Assembly: GCF_000714545.1 (NCBI RefSeq)
Contig: NZ_AUNB01000002.1
Location: 52,980-116,979 of the forward strand
Source of the DNA: Thioclava indica
Lineage (GTDB): Bacteria > Pseudomonadota > Alphaproteobacteria > Rhodobacterales > Rhodobacteraceae
Direction of reading: 5' to 3'
DNA: 64,000 nt
Position numbers and translations under genes: made by a program
Shown here: positions 15,462-24,112 of the stretch, in pieces
Layout of the letters: the number at the start of each line of letters is the position of its first letter
Position numbering within the stretch: position 1 is the stretch's first letter
Notes under the pieces: generated by a model
Databases searched by the model: none
The model's input: the letters and a program-made list of their open reading frames with translations, nothing else
What the model was told of the DNA's origin: nothing

Positions 15462-16803
15462 CGGCAAGCGTCATCCCTTCGATCAAAAGGGATGGCACGA
15501 TGTGACTTAGGTGCAGGCGCGCATCGTTGGCTGGGCGGATCGAGCGCAACATGTCGCGCAGGTTGCCCGCGATTGTGCATTCATTGACGGGATATTGAAT
15601 CTCGCCATTTTCGACCCAGAAACCTGATGCACCGCGCGAATAGTCGCCGGTATTGGGGTTGATCGTGGCGCCGATGAACGAGGTCACGAGCAGTCCGGTG
15701 CCCATATCCGCCAGCAGCTCGGCGCGGCTTTGATTGCCTTGAGTTAGGGTCACATTTCCTGCACCCGGCGATGGCGGCGACGAGGTGCCACGCCCGGCAT
15801 TGGCGGTCGATTTCAACCCCAACTTGCGCGCTGTCGCCAGATCAAGTGTCCAGCTGCGCAACACGCCATTGTCGACGATGGCGCGGCGCATTGTTGGCAG
15901 GCCTTCGGCGTCAAAGGGGCGCGATCCCGAAATGCGTTTGCGATGGGGCTCTTCGATGAGCGAGAGCGCGTCGGGCAGCACGGCTTGATCCATCGCATCG
16001 CGCAGCCAAGAGGCCCCGCGCGTGATCGCTTGACCGTTCACCGCTGCCAGCAGATGCCCGATCAGCGAGCCTGAGATGCGCTCATCCAGCAGCACGGGAT
16101 AAGCGCCGGTTTTCGGGCGGCGCGGATTGGCGCGCGCCGCGGCGCGTTCGCCTGCGAGACGCCCGATTTCGGTGGCGCCGGGCAGGTCTGATTGAAAGAT
16201 CCGGCTTTCGGCGGCCCAGTCGCGTTCCATCTCAAGGCCCTCGCCCGAGATCGCCACGGCAGAGGTCGAGCGGGAACTGCGGCTGTAACCACCGTTAAAC
16301 CCGTTGCTCGCCGCGAGATGAATGCGGCGGAAACTATAGGCGGCAGAGGCCGATTGCACCTGATGGACGCCCGCGACCTTTAGCGCCGCGGCTTCGGCCA
16401 TGCGGGCATCTTCCTGCAAAGCTGCGGCTGCGGGTTCTTCGGCGGGATCGGACAGCTCGAGGGCCGCGACATCCCAATCTTTCGCAAGATCGGCGGCATC
16501 CGCCAGCCCGATATAGGGATCTTGCGGAGCCTCACGCGCCATGGCGACCGCGCGTTCCGCCATCTGTTCCAGCGTGCGCGCGGAGGTATCAGAGGCAGAA
16601 ACGCAGGCCTGCCGCCCGTCCATCAGCACGCGCAAACCGATCTCGACGCCTTCGGCGCGCTCGGCCTGTTCCAGATGACCCGCGCGCACGTCAATCGCGA
16701 CGGATCGCCCATCAACGGCGATTGCGTCAGCTTCAACGGCACCCGCGCGTTTGGCAGCAGCCAGCAACGCTTCGGTCAGCTTTGGCAGGGATTGCTCGGT
16801 CAT
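15454..16803 (-). CDS. pmbA: TldD/PmbA family metalloprotease-like protein PmbA (TldE)
   Basis: The 449-residue protein has the PmbA/TldE features: an N-terminal repeat with GVEIGLRVLMDGRQACVSAS, a central LLDERISGSLIGHLLAAVNG block and a C-terminal TGLLVTSFIGATINPNTGDY / RGASGFWVENGEIQYPV block. PmbA pairs with TldD to proteolyse small modified peptides and unfolded substrates; the HExxH metal site is in TldD, and this protein lacks it, consistent with the TldE partner. GAGG lies five bases before the ATG at 16803; a GTG two codons upstream is less likely. tldD is not in this window. Confidence 0.9.
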   Translation of the reverse strand: MTEQSLPKLTEALLAAAKRAGAVEADAIAVDGRSVAIDVRAGHLEQAERAEGVEIGLRVLMDGRQACVSASDTSARTLEQMAERAVAMAREAPQDPYIGLADAADLAKDWDVAALELSDPAEEPAAAALQEDARMAEAAALKVAGVHQVQSASAAYSFRRIHLAASNGFNGGYSRSSRSTSAVAISGEGLEMERDWAAESRIFQSDLPGATEIGRLAGERAAARANPRRPKTGAYPVLLDERISGSLIGHLLAAVNGQAITRGASWLRDAMDQAVLPDALSLIEEPHRKRISGSRPFDAEGLPTMRRAIVDNGVLRSWTLDLATARKLGLKSTANAGRGTSSPPSPGAGNVTLTQGNQSRAELLADMGTGLLVTSFIGATINPNTGDYSRGASGFWVENGEIQYPVNECTIAGNLRDMLRSIRPANDARLHLSHIVPSLLIEGMTLAGD

Positions 16804-16871
16804 GCTCACCTCATGAATGACTTGGGGCCGCCCGGTCGTGCCGGACGGCCCCGGTTGTTCTGCTACGTCTC

Positions 16872-18359
16872 TTACTGGACGCGTTGACCATTGACGAGGA
16901 TTTCCCCGCCATCTTTGAATTCAACCTGCGACTGCATTTCGTCATCGCCGGTCGGCTTGGCGTAAAGACCCAACATCATCCGGCCAAACATGATTTGATC
17001 TTGCGGAACCAATCCGGCGGCAACCAGATTATCCATCAACGCATTTGCGCCTTTGAGGGTGAAATCAAGCGTGCCAATAGGTTTCGGGGTCGGTCCGGCG
17101 TTGTCAAACTCGACTGCACCATTCCCGCGCAAATCCGCGCCCGCAACGGTTAGTTGCAGCGCATCCACATTGGCGCTGTCCACTTTCATCGGCGGTACCG
17201 ACATATTTGCCGTTTCGGGGGAGAAAAGGTCAGACGTGACCGTAGCGTTACCTGAAAGATCAATCACCAAACTTGCCGGATCGCGCGGCAGCTTGCTTTG
17301 AGGATCAAACAGCGACCAGACATTGTCCGACAGCGTCAGCCTCTTGAGCGCGATTTTCGCTTTGTAGGGTTGCGTGTCACCTAACGCACTCACTGGAATT
17401 GTGAAATCAGCGTCCAATTCATCCATCGCAGCCGAGACCGGGAAGGGCAGTTTCTGCGACGTCATTTCCAGCGTCGCTTTGGTGCCGGTTCCGGCGTAAT
17501 GCATCCCGTCTTTGGCCATTTTGACGTCGAACGAGCCAGATTGGGAGCTGCTTTTCATTTGCACGGGGCCATCTTTGGAATCTGCCGTGATCTCATAACT
17601 TCCAGCGCCGTAGCTTGCTTTGAAATCGAGATTCATGCCGGCGTTCAACGCTTGATCAAGTTTTTCCATTGCCACGCCATTGGGCAGGATGAAATTGCCG
17701 GAATACGCAACATCCGCGATTTGGCCGGTCATGTTGAACGTGCCGCTGGATTCCGGGTCAGCGCCGGATGCGGTGAACTTTACCAGCGCGCTTTTGATTT
17801 GCGAGGCAACGTCATGGCTGTCGCCTTGTTTCATCTCGTAGCGTCCGGTCGTGTCCTTGATCGAGGCCCAGACTTTGACCGGCACTGTTTCACCATCCGT
17901 GCCAATTTTTTGATCCATCTCGATGGTCATATTCGGCGAGGTGATATCGTAGATCATATCTTCGGGAGAGCCCGAAACGACGACCGATGTTCCCGTCTGG
18001 GTCATCACCATATCCATCTGCATCGGGTCTTCTTCCGGCAGATCAGCGGTGGCTTCGCCGGTCATTTTTTCAGCCATCGTGGCCTCGACCGTGCCATCGC
18101 CGCGATCACGCAGCATGATCTTGGGGATGGTCATGGTGAAACTAGAATCATCCATCTCGTTAACGAGTTTCACGTCAGACACATTCAGCGTGTCGCCCTG
18201 ACGATCTGTGCTACCGGCAAGCACCTCATAGCCATAGGCCTCATAGCCCTTTTGCCATGCGTCCCAAACCTGTTCCGGCGTGACATCCGCGAATGCGGCT
18301 GTCGTCGAAAGCAGTGTGACGCAAACTGCGCCGATTCCAGCCGTGTTAACCCGTGCCAT
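16872..18359 (-). CDS. DUF2125 domain periplasmic protein
   Basis: The 495-residue protein starts with a Sec signal peptide (MARVNTAGIGAVCVTLLSTT, cleavage after AFA) followed by a long beta-rich region of the DUF2125 family, with repeated segments such as GDTLNVSDVKLVNEMDD, NMTIEMDQKIGTDGETV and GGEILVNGQRVQ at the end. The AGGAAAGG site precedes the ATG at 18359; a longer reading to 18422 would disrupt the signal peptide. No catalytic motif is visible. Such proteins are widespread in Rhodobacterales, function unknown. The gene stands alone between pmbA and the divergent crotonase gene. Confidence 0.8.
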   Translation of the reverse strand: MARVNTAGIGAVCVTLLSTTAAFADVTPEQVWDAWQKGYEAYGYEVLAGSTDRQGDTLNVSDVKLVNEMDDSSFTMTIPKIMLRDRGDGTVEATMAEKMTGEATADLPEEDPMQMDMVMTQTGTSVVVSGSPEDMIYDITSPNMTIEMDQKIGTDGETVPVKVWASIKDTTGRYEMKQGDSHDVASQIKSALVKFTASGADPESSGTFNMTGQIADVAYSGNFILPNGVAMEKLDQALNAGMNLDFKASYGAGSYEITADSKDGPVQMKSSSQSGSFDVKMAKDGMHYAGTGTKATLEMTSQKLPFPVSAAMDELDADFTIPVSALGDTQPYKAKIALKRLTLSDNVWSLFDPQSKLPRDPASLVIDLSGNATVTSDLFSPETANMSVPPMKVDSANVDALQLTVAGADLRGNGAVEFDNAGPTPKPIGTLDFTLKGANALMDNLVAAGLVPQDQIMFGRMMLGLYAKPTGDDEMQSQVEFKDGGEILVNGQRVQ

Positions 18360-18474
18360 AACGCACCTTTCCTGATACCTGAATCTTGGCGCCATCCTCT
18401 TGTGACCTCGGGTGATGGTCAAGGGGGCGCGGCGCTGTTAAAGCGGAACAATCCGCTCATTAACGGAGATATGC

Positions 18475-19089
18475 ATGATCCGGCTTAAGATTGACGAAGG
18501 TTTTTGGCTTGTCACGCTTGATCGGCCGGAAAAAGCGAACTCGTTAACGGGTGCGATGTTGAATGAAATCGCCGATATCGCCGAGCGGGCGCGGGCCGAA
18601 GACGCGCAGGTTTTCGCGATAACCGGGGTCGGCAAGGTGTTTTCAGCCGGGGCTGATCTGGATGAGGCGCGCGCCGGGCTTGCGACGGATCGCGTCTGGG
18701 AGCGCTTGTCTGGTGCGATTGCCGCGTTGCCCTGTCTGAGTATCGCGGCGCTGAATGGCACTTTGGCGGGCGGTGCGATGGGCATGGCGCTCGCCTGTGA
18801 TTTGCGTATCGCGGTGCCGGGGGCGAAGGTGTTTTATCCGGTGATGAAACTGGGGTTTCTGCCTCAGCCATCTGACCCCAAACGTATGGCAAAGCTGATT
18901 GGCCCTGCGCGCACCAAGATGATTTTGATGGCGGGACAGAAAGTGCCCGTTGAAGAGGCGCAGGCTTGGGGATTGATCGACCGCATCGTTGCACCAGATC
19001 AGCTGCTTGAAAGCGTGCGCGATTTGGCGGGCGATGCGCTAGGGGCAAAGGCGACCCATGTCGCGGCGATCAAGGCGCTGATCGCCTGA
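18475..19089 (+). CDS. crotonase-fold (enoyl-CoA hydratase/isomerase family) protein lacking both catalytic glutamates
   Basis: The 204-residue protein has the crotonase core: VTLDRPEKANSLTGAML, FSAGADLDE (oxyanion-hole region), AALNGTLAGGAMGMALACDL and LMAGQKVPVEEAQAWGLIDRI. It is shorter than usual (about 260). By alignment to rat enoyl-CoA hydratase, the GGCELA motif is AGGAMGMALA and the QPE motif is YPVMKLG, so the positions of Glu144 and Glu164 are not Glu. It therefore probably is not a hydratase; an isomerase, hydrolase or binding role is possible. A strong terminator follows at once. Confidence 0.8.
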   Translation: MIRLKIDEGFWLVTLDRPEKANSLTGAMLNEIADIAERARAEDAQVFAITGVGKVFSAGADLDEARAGLATDRVWERLSGAIAALPCLSIAALNGTLAGGAMGMALACDLRIAVPGAKVFYPVMKLGFLPQPSDPKRMAKLIGPARTKMILMAGQKVPVEEAQAWGLIDRIVAPDQLLESVRDLAGDALGAKATHVAAIKALIA

Positions 19090-19090
19090 A

Positions 19091-19121
19091 AAAGCCCGGA
19101 GAGCTTCTCCGGGCTTTGAGT
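19091..19121 (+). terminator. intrinsic terminator after the crotonase-fold gene
   Basis: A 12-bp perfect stem (AAAGCCCGGAGA / TCTCCGGGCTTT, 19091-19102 and 19106-19117) with a 3-base loop starts 2 bp after the stop codon. The arms end in A and T runs, so it can work from both sides, also for the convergent DUF2853 gene ending at 19139. Confidence 0.8.
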
Positions 19122-19138
19122 TTGGCACGAGGCTGCGT

Positions 19139-19480
19139 TTACGCGAAAACGCTCTCTTTGCCGAAATGCTTAACAAGCATGTAATAGACCACGGCACGAT
19201 ATTTGCTGCGCTCCGAGCGGCCATAGGTTTCGATCACGGAATCGATCGCTTCCATCAGCGCGGGGCCATCGGCCAGCCCAAGCTTTTTCACGAGGAAGTT
19301 ATCCTTGACGGTTTCAAGCTCGGATTTGTCCGAACCGGCAACGGTCGACGCATCGGCGTTATAGATCGAGGGGCCGCAGCCAATCGTCACTTTCGTCAGC
19401 AAGTCCATATCCGGGGTCATACCGCATTTGCTTTTCAGATCGTCCGCATATTTGGCGATCAAATCGTCTCTTTTACCCAT
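19139..19480 (-). CDS. DUF2853 family protein
   Basis: The 113-residue acidic-to-neutral, mostly helical protein begins MGKRDDLIAKYADDLKSKCG and ends RAVVYYMLVKHFGKESVF, matching the DUF2853 family of small cytosolic proteins. No signal peptide, membrane segment or catalytic motif is seen. The ATG at 19480 has AGGTGG five bases upstream; a GTG at 19489 lies inside that site. It is flanked by a terminator on its 3' side and a 225-bp gap to ahcY. Function unknown. Confidence 0.8.
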   Translation of the reverse strand: MGKRDDLIAKYADDLKSKCGMTPDMDLLTKVTIGCGPSIYNADASTVAGSDKSELETVKDNFLVKKLGLADGPALMEAIDSVIETYGRSERSKYRAVVYYMLVKHFGKESVFA

Positions 19481-19667
19481 TTGTCCCACCTGTTTTCGAA
19501 TTTCGGCCCTGAAGAGGGGCCTGTGAATGCGCGAAGCCTAAGCCGAGTTAAGGAAATTAAAAAGACAAAATCTACGGGGAAAACAGCTGTGGGATTCCCC
19601 CGTTGGATGTTGCGGAATTTGCAAAGGCTTTGCCCTTTCGCCTGTTTTCCCTCGACGCCGAATGAAG

Positions 19668-19694
19668 AAGGGCCGCCCCCGAAGGCGCGACCCT
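19668..19694 (-). terminator. probable terminator after ahcY
   Basis: Reading the minus strand from about 20 bases after the ahcY stop, AGGGTCGCGCC, a TTCG loop and GGGGCGGCCCT form an 11-bp stem with one mismatch and one G-U pair, followed by TCTT. The rest of the gap 19490-19667 holds no recognisable feature. Confidence 0.55.
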
Positions 19695-19714
19695 GTCATT
19701 TGATTGGCAGCGAT

Positions 19715-21103
19715 TCAGTAGCGGTAATGTTCCGGCTTATAGGGGCCTTCGACAGTGACGCCGATATAGGCGGCTTGATCGGGCTTCAATTGCGTCAGTT
19801 TCACGCCGATCCGGTCCAGATGCAGGCGCGCAACCTTTTCGTCCAGCGCCTTGGGCAGGATGTAAACGCCGGGCTGGTAATCCTCGCCCTTGGTCCACAG
19901 CTCGATCTGCGCGAGCACCTGGTTGGTGAAGCTGGCCGACATCACGAAGGAGGGGTGGCCCGTGGCATTGCCGAGGTTCAGCAAGCGTCCTTCAGACAAC
20001 AGAATGATGCGATTGCCCGAGGGCATCTCGATCATATCCACCTGTTCCTTGATTTTGGTCCATTTGTGGTTCTTCAGGTTGGCGACCTGAATTTCATTGT
20101 CGAAATGGCCGATATTGCCGACGATCGCCATGTTTTTCATCTCGCGCATGTGCTCAATGCGGATGATGTCTTTGTTGCCGGTAGTGGTGATGAAGATGTC
20201 GGCGCTATCGACCACATCTTCGAGCAGCACGACCTCGAACCCGTCCATCGCCGCTTGCAGCGCACAGATCGGATCGACCTCGGTAACTTTTACGCGCGCG
20301 CCTGCACCGAATAGCGATGCTGCGCAGCCTTTGCCGACGTCGCCATAGCCGCAGACCACGGCGACCTTGCCTGCCATCATCACGTCGGTTGCGCGGCGGA
20401 TGCCGTCGACGAGAGATTCCTTGCAGCCGTATTTATTGTCGAATTTCGACTTGGTCACCGAGTCATTCACGTTGATCGCCGGGAAGGGCAGTTGTCCCTT
20501 TTTGTGCAGATCATACAGGCGGTGAACGCCAGTCGTCGTTTCCTCAGACACACCCTGAATGGCGGCTTTGGTTTTGGTGAACCAGCCGGGAGTTTCGGCC
20601 ATGCGCTTTTTGATCTGCGCGAAAATGACCTCTTCCTCTTCCGAGGTCGGCATTTCAATCAGGTCTTTTTCACCCGCTTCGACACGCGCGCCCAGCAAGA
20701 CATAGAGCGTCGCGTCGCCGCCATCGTCGAGGATCATATTCGCGCCTTCGGGGAACATGAACGAGCGATCCAGATAATCCCAATGCTCGGCCAGTGACTG
20801 GCCTTTAATTGCGAAGACGGGCGTTCCGCCAGCCGCGATGGCCGCCGCTGCGTGGTCTTGCGTCGAATAGATGTTGCAGCTTGCCCAACGCACATCGGCG
20901 CCCAGCGCGATGAGCGTTTCGATCAAGACTGCTGTCTGGATCGTCATGTGCAACGACCCTACGATCCGCGCGCCTTTGAGAGGCTTGGAGGTGCCGAACT
21001 CTTTGCGGCACGCCATCAGCCCCGGCATTTCGGTTTCGGCGATTTCAAGTTCCTTGCGGCCATACTCGGCCAGCGCAATATCTTTGACGATGTAGTCGGC
21101 CAT
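19715..21103 (-). CDS. ahcY: S-adenosyl-L-homocysteine hydrolase
   Basis: The 462-residue enzyme starts [20 protein letters not shown] and contains the family signatures [48 protein letters not shown] and the NAD-binding [18 protein letters not shown]. It ends in the hallmark KPEHYRY. It hydrolyses S-adenosylhomocysteine to adenosine and homocysteine, keeping methylation cycles running. The insertion of about 40 residues at [20 protein letters not shown] onwards is typical of the bacterial type. AGGAG precedes the ATG at 21103 by six bases. In purple bacteria ahcY lies in the reg/hvr region, as here, but no hvrB-type LysR gene is next to it. Confidence 0.97.
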   Translation of the reverse strand: MADYIVKDIALAEYGRKELEIAETEMPGLMACRKEFGTSKPLKGARIVGSLHMTIQTAVLIETLIALGADVRWASCNIYSTQDHAAAAIAAGGTPVFAIKGQSLAEHWDYLDRSFMFPEGANMILDDGGDATLYVLLGARVEAGEKDLIEMPTSEEEEVIFAQIKKRMAETPGWFTKTKAAIQGVSEETTTGVHRLYDLHKKGQLPFPAINVNDSVTKSKFDNKYGCKESLVDGIRRATDVMMAGKVAVVCGYGDVGKGCAASLFGAGARVKVTEVDPICALQAAMDGFEVVLLEDVVDSADIFITTTGNKDIIRIEHMREMKNMAIVGNIGHFDNEIQVANLKNHKWTKIKEQVDMIEMPSGNRIILLSEGRLLNLGNATGHPSFVMSASFTNQVLAQIELWTKGEDYQPGVYILPKALDEKVARLHLDRIGVKLTQLKPDQAAYIGVTVEGPYKPEHYRY

Positions 21104-21178
21104 TCTCGGCTCCTGAAAGTTCATTTGCGCCGTATGTAACACCGCTGCCTTAACCCGGCAATAACGGCAGCAATGACC

Positions 21179-21676
21179 TTAGGTCGCTGGCAAAATGCCT
21201 TCTTTGTGCAGTAGAGCAATGGGGTTTTCGCCGCTTTTCCAGTCCATGCCCGAGGACACGACGCAGGAGACGCCATCTGCGCGCGTATAAAGTGCAGTCC
21301 AGGTGCCCATCACATTCGAGCCAAGCAGCTCAACCTTGCGGTTTGACCCAAGGGATTTTTCAAAACGCGGGCTTTCGGCGAAATCATCCTGCAGAACCTT
21401 GAGCATCTCCCCTCGGTGATCGCAAAACGGCACATCCGGCGATTGCGCAGCACCAATCGTTGTGATTTTGTCAAAGGCGGACAGGTCGCCATAAGGTATC
21501 GCGGCGCTGTTAGAATCCATTGGGCGACCGCTGCCGACATAACCGTTGAGCATTGTCTGACGGGGTGTTTCCATCTGCGGATCAGCGCTATTGCTGACGC
21601 TCGCCAACGCGATGGTTGCGGGGATGCTAAGCGCGAGGACGCCTGCGAAGATAACTTTTGAACGCGAGAAGCTCAT
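21179..21676 (-). CDS. secreted protein of unknown function under an EcfG promoter
   Basis: The 165-residue protein has an N-terminal signal (MSFSRSKVIFAGVLALSIPA, cleavage near ALA) and a mature part with two cysteines (VPFCDHRGEML and GVSCVVSSGMDWK) that could form a disulfide. A GTWTALYTRADG segment suggests a small beta-rich domain. I do not recognise a family. AAAGGAGGG precedes the ATG. A GGAAC-N16-CGTT promoter ends 33 bp upstream, so production under general stress is likely. The gene lies between ahcY and the divergent HD hydrolase. Confidence 0.7.
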   Translation of the reverse strand: MSFSRSKVIFAGVLALSIPATIALASVSNSADPQMETPRQTMLNGYVGSGRPMDSNSAAIPYGDLSAFDKITTIGAAQSPDVPFCDHRGEMLKVLQDDFAESPRFEKSLGSNRKVELLGSNVMGTWTALYTRADGVSCVVSSGMDWKSGENPIALLHKEGILPAT

Positions 21677-21708
21677 CGAGCCCTCCTTTCATTGTTTGTT
21701 GACCGTTG

Positions 21709-21733
21709 AACGCGCGATTTTGCGAAATGTTCC
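21709..21733 (-). promoter_or_regulatory. EcfG-type general stress promoter
   Basis: On the minus strand GGAAC (21733-21729), 16 bases and CGTT (21712-21709) match the EcfG (sigma-EcfG) consensus. Start of transcription is expected near 21702, leaving about 26 bases before the ATG at 21676. The core elements match without mismatch. Confidence 0.72.
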
Positions 21734-21818
21734 GCGCAGTGCTTGCGTTTACATGCCAACGGGTCTTGGCTAGGGGTTTGAACACCTTTGGTTAAATACG
21801 CAGAGAACGGATTTTTGG

Positions 21819-22409
21819 ATGAAACGCGCGTGGCAAAGAATGCTTTCGGGGCGTCGGCTTGATCTGCTGGATCCGACGCCGGTCGATATCGAGGTTGAGG
21901 ATATCGCTCACGGGCTTGCCTTTGTGGCGCGCTGGAACGGGCAGACCTTTGGCGATTGGCCCTATTCGGTTGCTGAACATTCGCTGTTGGTCGAGCAAAT
22001 TTTCACCCGCCAGAACGCGAAAACCGAACCGCGCTGGCAATTGGCGGCGTTGTTGCATGATGCGCCGGAATATGTGCTGGGGGATATGATCAGCCCGGTG
22101 AAAGCAGCCGTTGGTGAAGGGTATGGAGAATTGGACGCGCGGTTGGTGGCGGCGGTTCATATACGGTTCGGTCTGCCAGCCGCTTTGCCGGTTAAAATAA
22201 AGCGCGCGATCAAAAAGGCCGATATCATTTCTGCCCGCCTCGAGGCCGAACAGATTGCGGGGTTTTCTAAAACCGAAGCGGATCGCATCTTTGGAAAAAT
22301 TGATGCCGATGTCGCGGCGGAATATGAGATTCGCCTACGCCCGCCCTCGCAGGTGCGCAAAGATTATACGCAGCGCCACGCGGACTTGCTGGCGCAGATG
22401 GCGATCTGA
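21819..22409 (+). CDS. HD-domain phosphohydrolase (YfbR-like)
   Basis: The 196-residue protein has HD-domain motifs: YSVAEHSLLVEQI (His), LAALLHDAPEYVLGDM (HD pair) and KKADIISARLEAEQ (distal Asp), with the VDIEVEDIAHGLAFVARWNG start common to this Rhodobacterales/Rhizobiales family. It resembles YfbR-type 5'-deoxynucleotidases in motif order, but the substrate is not established. It is encoded in the reg/ahcY region, transcribed away from the secreted protein gene and convergent with hvrA. Confidence 0.8.
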   Translation: MKRAWQRMLSGRRLDLLDPTPVDIEVEDIAHGLAFVARWNGQTFGDWPYSVAEHSLLVEQIFTRQNAKTEPRWQLAALLHDAPEYVLGDMISPVKAAVGEGYGELDARLVAAVHIRFGLPAALPVKIKRAIKKADIISARLEAEQIAGFSKTEADRIFGKIDADVAAEYEIRLRPPSQVRKDYTQRHADLLAQMAI

Positions 22410-22410
22410 A

Positions 22411-22438
22411 AAAGGCCCGCGCATGGCGGGCCCTTTTA
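22411..22438 (+). terminator. terminator between the HD hydrolase and hvrA
   Basis: GGCCCGC and GCGGGCC pair across a 5-base loop (GCATG), flanked by AAA and CTTTT, immediately after the hydrolase stop. It probably serves the plus strand and, because of the flanking A run, possibly hvrA on the other strand. Confidence 0.75.
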
Positions 22439-22455
22439 GCGGAATTCATGCTATC

Positions 22456-22764
22456 TTAGATCGCGAGATCATCCAGCGACTTGCCATCGTCAAGCGCGGC
22501 CTGCACCCAAAGCGGCTTGCGCCCGCGACCGGTCCAGGTCTGGCTTTTATCAGCGGGGTTGGCATATTTCGGAGCAACGGTGCGACGCGGCTTAACACCA
22601 CCTGCGCTTGTCAGTTCAGCTAGTGAAAAGCCCATATCACGGGCGGTCTTTTCCAGCTGGTCGATCGCTTCTTTCTTTTTGCGATCCTGAAACGATTCGA
22701 TTGCTTTCTCTACACGCTTGCGGAGCGATTTAAGCTCGTCCAGCGGCATATTTTCTAGATCCAT
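22456..22764 (-). CDS. hvrA: HvrA-type H-NS family regulator
   Basis: The 102-residue protein has an N-terminal oligomerising helix (LDELKSLRKRVEKAIESFQD, preceded by MDLENMP) and a C-terminal H-NS DNA-binding motif (YANPADKSQTWTGRGRKPLW). HvrA of Rhodobacter is a trans-acting regulator of photosynthesis genes at low light and of nitrogen fixation; the general role is AT-rich DNA binding. It is directly upstream-facing next to regA, as in the classic reg locus. A GAGG ribosome site is 7 bases from the ATG and lies in an inverted repeat. Confidence 0.9.
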   Translation of the reverse strand: MDLENMPLDELKSLRKRVEKAIESFQDRKKKEAIDQLEKTARDMGFSLAELTSAGGVKPRRTVAPKYANPADKSQTWTGRGRKPLWVQAALDDGKSLDDLAI

Positions 22765-22770
22765 GTGAAT

Positions 22771-22794
22771 ACCTCAATTACTGATCAATGAGGT
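22771..22794 (-). promoter_or_regulatory. inverted repeat overlapping the hvrA ribosome-binding site
   Basis: ACCTCA and TGAGGT (22771-22776 and 22789-22794) could pair across a 12-base loop; the TGAGGT arm on the minus strand contains the hvrA Shine-Dalgarno. Folding would block translation start. The stem is only 6 bp, so control is possible but unproven. Confidence 0.3.
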
Positions 22795-22834
22795 GTTCAT
22801 ATCATATTCAATAAAGTTTCAAGTAGGCTTTTCG

Positions 22835-23389
22835 TTAGCGCGGGCTACGTTTGGCGAGAATTCGCTGCAAAGTGCGACGATGCATATTCAATCGACGTGC
22901 CGTTTCCGAAACATTGCGATCGCATAATTCGTAAACACGCTGGATATGTTCCCAACGCACACGGTCCGCGCTCATCGGGTTTTCGGGCGGCGGCGGCAGG
23001 TCTTCGCCACGCGCCAAAAGCGCATTTGTGATATCCGTCGCATCCGCGGGTTTCGCGAGATAATCCGTGGCGCCCATTTTCACCGCGGCAACGGCCGTAG
23101 CGATTGCTCCATATCCGGTCAAAACAACAATCCGGGCATCAGCGCGTTTTTCGCGCAGCAATTCGACGACATCTAAACCGCTGCCATCTTCAAGTCGCAA
23201 ATCAATCACTGCATAGGCAGGCGCGCTTGATTGCACGATGGCACGTCCTGCAGCGACGGTTTCCGCAGCTTGCGGCTCAAACCCGCGTTTCTCCATCGCC
23301 CGCGCGAGGCGCGTGAGAAACGGCACGTCGTCATCTACAAGAAGAAGCGAACGATCCTGCCCAAGTTCGGCGTTGTTTCCGTCTACCAT
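22835..23389 (-). CDS. regA: redox response regulator RegA (PrrA/ActR)
   Basis: The 184-residue protein has a receiver domain with the phosphorylated Asp63 (AVIDLRLEDGSGLDVVE), acidic pocket LLLVDDD near residues 16-21 and Lys in LAKPAD. A proline-rich linker (EDLPPPPENP) and a Fis-type helix-turn-helix (NVSETARRLNMHRRTLQRIL) follow. This is the RegA/PrrA/ActR pattern, one of the most conserved response regulators in alphaproteobacteria. It controls energy metabolism genes in response to redox. It is on the strand opposite to regB, 54 bp downstream of senC. Confidence 0.97.
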   Translation of the reverse strand: MVDGNNAELGQDRSLLLVDDDVPFLTRLARAMEKRGFEPQAAETVAAGRAIVQSSAPAYAVIDLRLEDGSGLDVVELLREKRADARIVVLTGYGAIATAVAAVKMGATDYLAKPADATDITNALLARGEDLPPPPENPMSADRVRWEHIQRVYELCDRNVSETARRLNMHRRTLQRILAKRSPR

Positions 23390-23443
23390 GCTATCCCCCG
23401 GCGTGTTGCGCTTGTTAGGTTCTAAAAGGTTGCGCCGCTGCGG

Positions 23444-24088
23444 TCAATTTCCGCTTTTGGCGCCCTTCCACGCATCGACAAAGCAACCGATGCGGTCCGC
23501 CATTTCTTTAGGCGGCGTGTCGCGATTGAAGTATTCCACGAAACCGATATCGGGAAACACCAGATAGCTTTGAGTGGAGTGGTCGATCAGAGTGTAGGGG
23601 TCGCCCGGATCTTGCACGTGATAGTAGGTGCGATATTCCTTGGAGACCTGCTTGATCTGTTCCGGCGTTCCCGTCAGTCCGATCATTTTCGGATCCATGA
23701 TATCGGTGAATTCCTTGAGCAGCTCTGGCGTGTCGCGCGCGCTATCGACCGAGATAAAGATCGGCGTTACCGAGTAGCCTCTTTTCTCAAGCAGCTCTGT
23801 CGCCTCGGCATTGCGCGCATTGTCCAGCGGGCAAACGTCGGGGCAATAGGTGTAGCCGAAATACAAAAGGCTCGGTTCGGTGATCACATCCTTATCGGTC
23901 ACCTGTTTGCCGTTCTCGTCCGTTAAGGTAAACGGCCCGCCAATCTGGCCAGCACCTCCCGCGACAACGCTGGATCGGCATTGCGCGAAGATATCGCTGC
24001 TTTCATTGCGCGAGATGGAAAACCAAGCGGCGCCAAGGCCAATCGCGACGATGGCAGCGGCGGCTAGTGCGGCGGTGGATGTTTTCAT
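23444..24088 (-). CDS. senC: SenC/PrrC, Sco1-like copper chaperone
   Basis: The 214-residue protein has an N-terminal membrane anchor (AALAAAAIVAIGLGAAWFS) and a thioredoxin-like Sco domain with the copper ligands Cys82 and Cys86 in GYTYCPDVCPLDN and His170 in TLIDHSTQSYLV. Sco proteins deliver copper to cytochrome oxidase; in Rhodobacter, PrrC/SenC also links oxidase activity to RegB signalling. The ATG at 24088 is chosen because AGGAG lies 8 bases upstream. It is divergent from regB and followed by regA. Confidence 0.95.
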   Translation of the reverse strand: MKTSTAALAAAAIVAIGLGAAWFSISRNESSDIFAQCRSSVVAGGAGQIGGPFTLTDENGKQVTDKDVITEPSLLYFGYTYCPDVCPLDNARNAEATELLEKRGYSVTPIFISVDSARDTPELLKEFTDIMDPKMIGLTGTPEQIKQVSKEYRTYYHVQDPGDPYTLIDHSTQSYLVFPDIGFVEYFNRDTPPKEMADRIGCFVDAWKGAKSGN

Positions 24089-24112
24089 TGTGAAGGCTCC
24101 TTCATCACACTC

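Noticed and set aside
17499..18488. 329-codon open frame opposite the DUF2125 gene
   Set aside because: Antisense shadow; the DUF2125 frame has a signal peptide and ribosome site.
21104..21178. SAH or SAM-SAH riboswitch before ahcY
   Set aside because: The 75-bp leader does not show the conserved core motifs of these riboswitches as I know them; only a simple stem is present.
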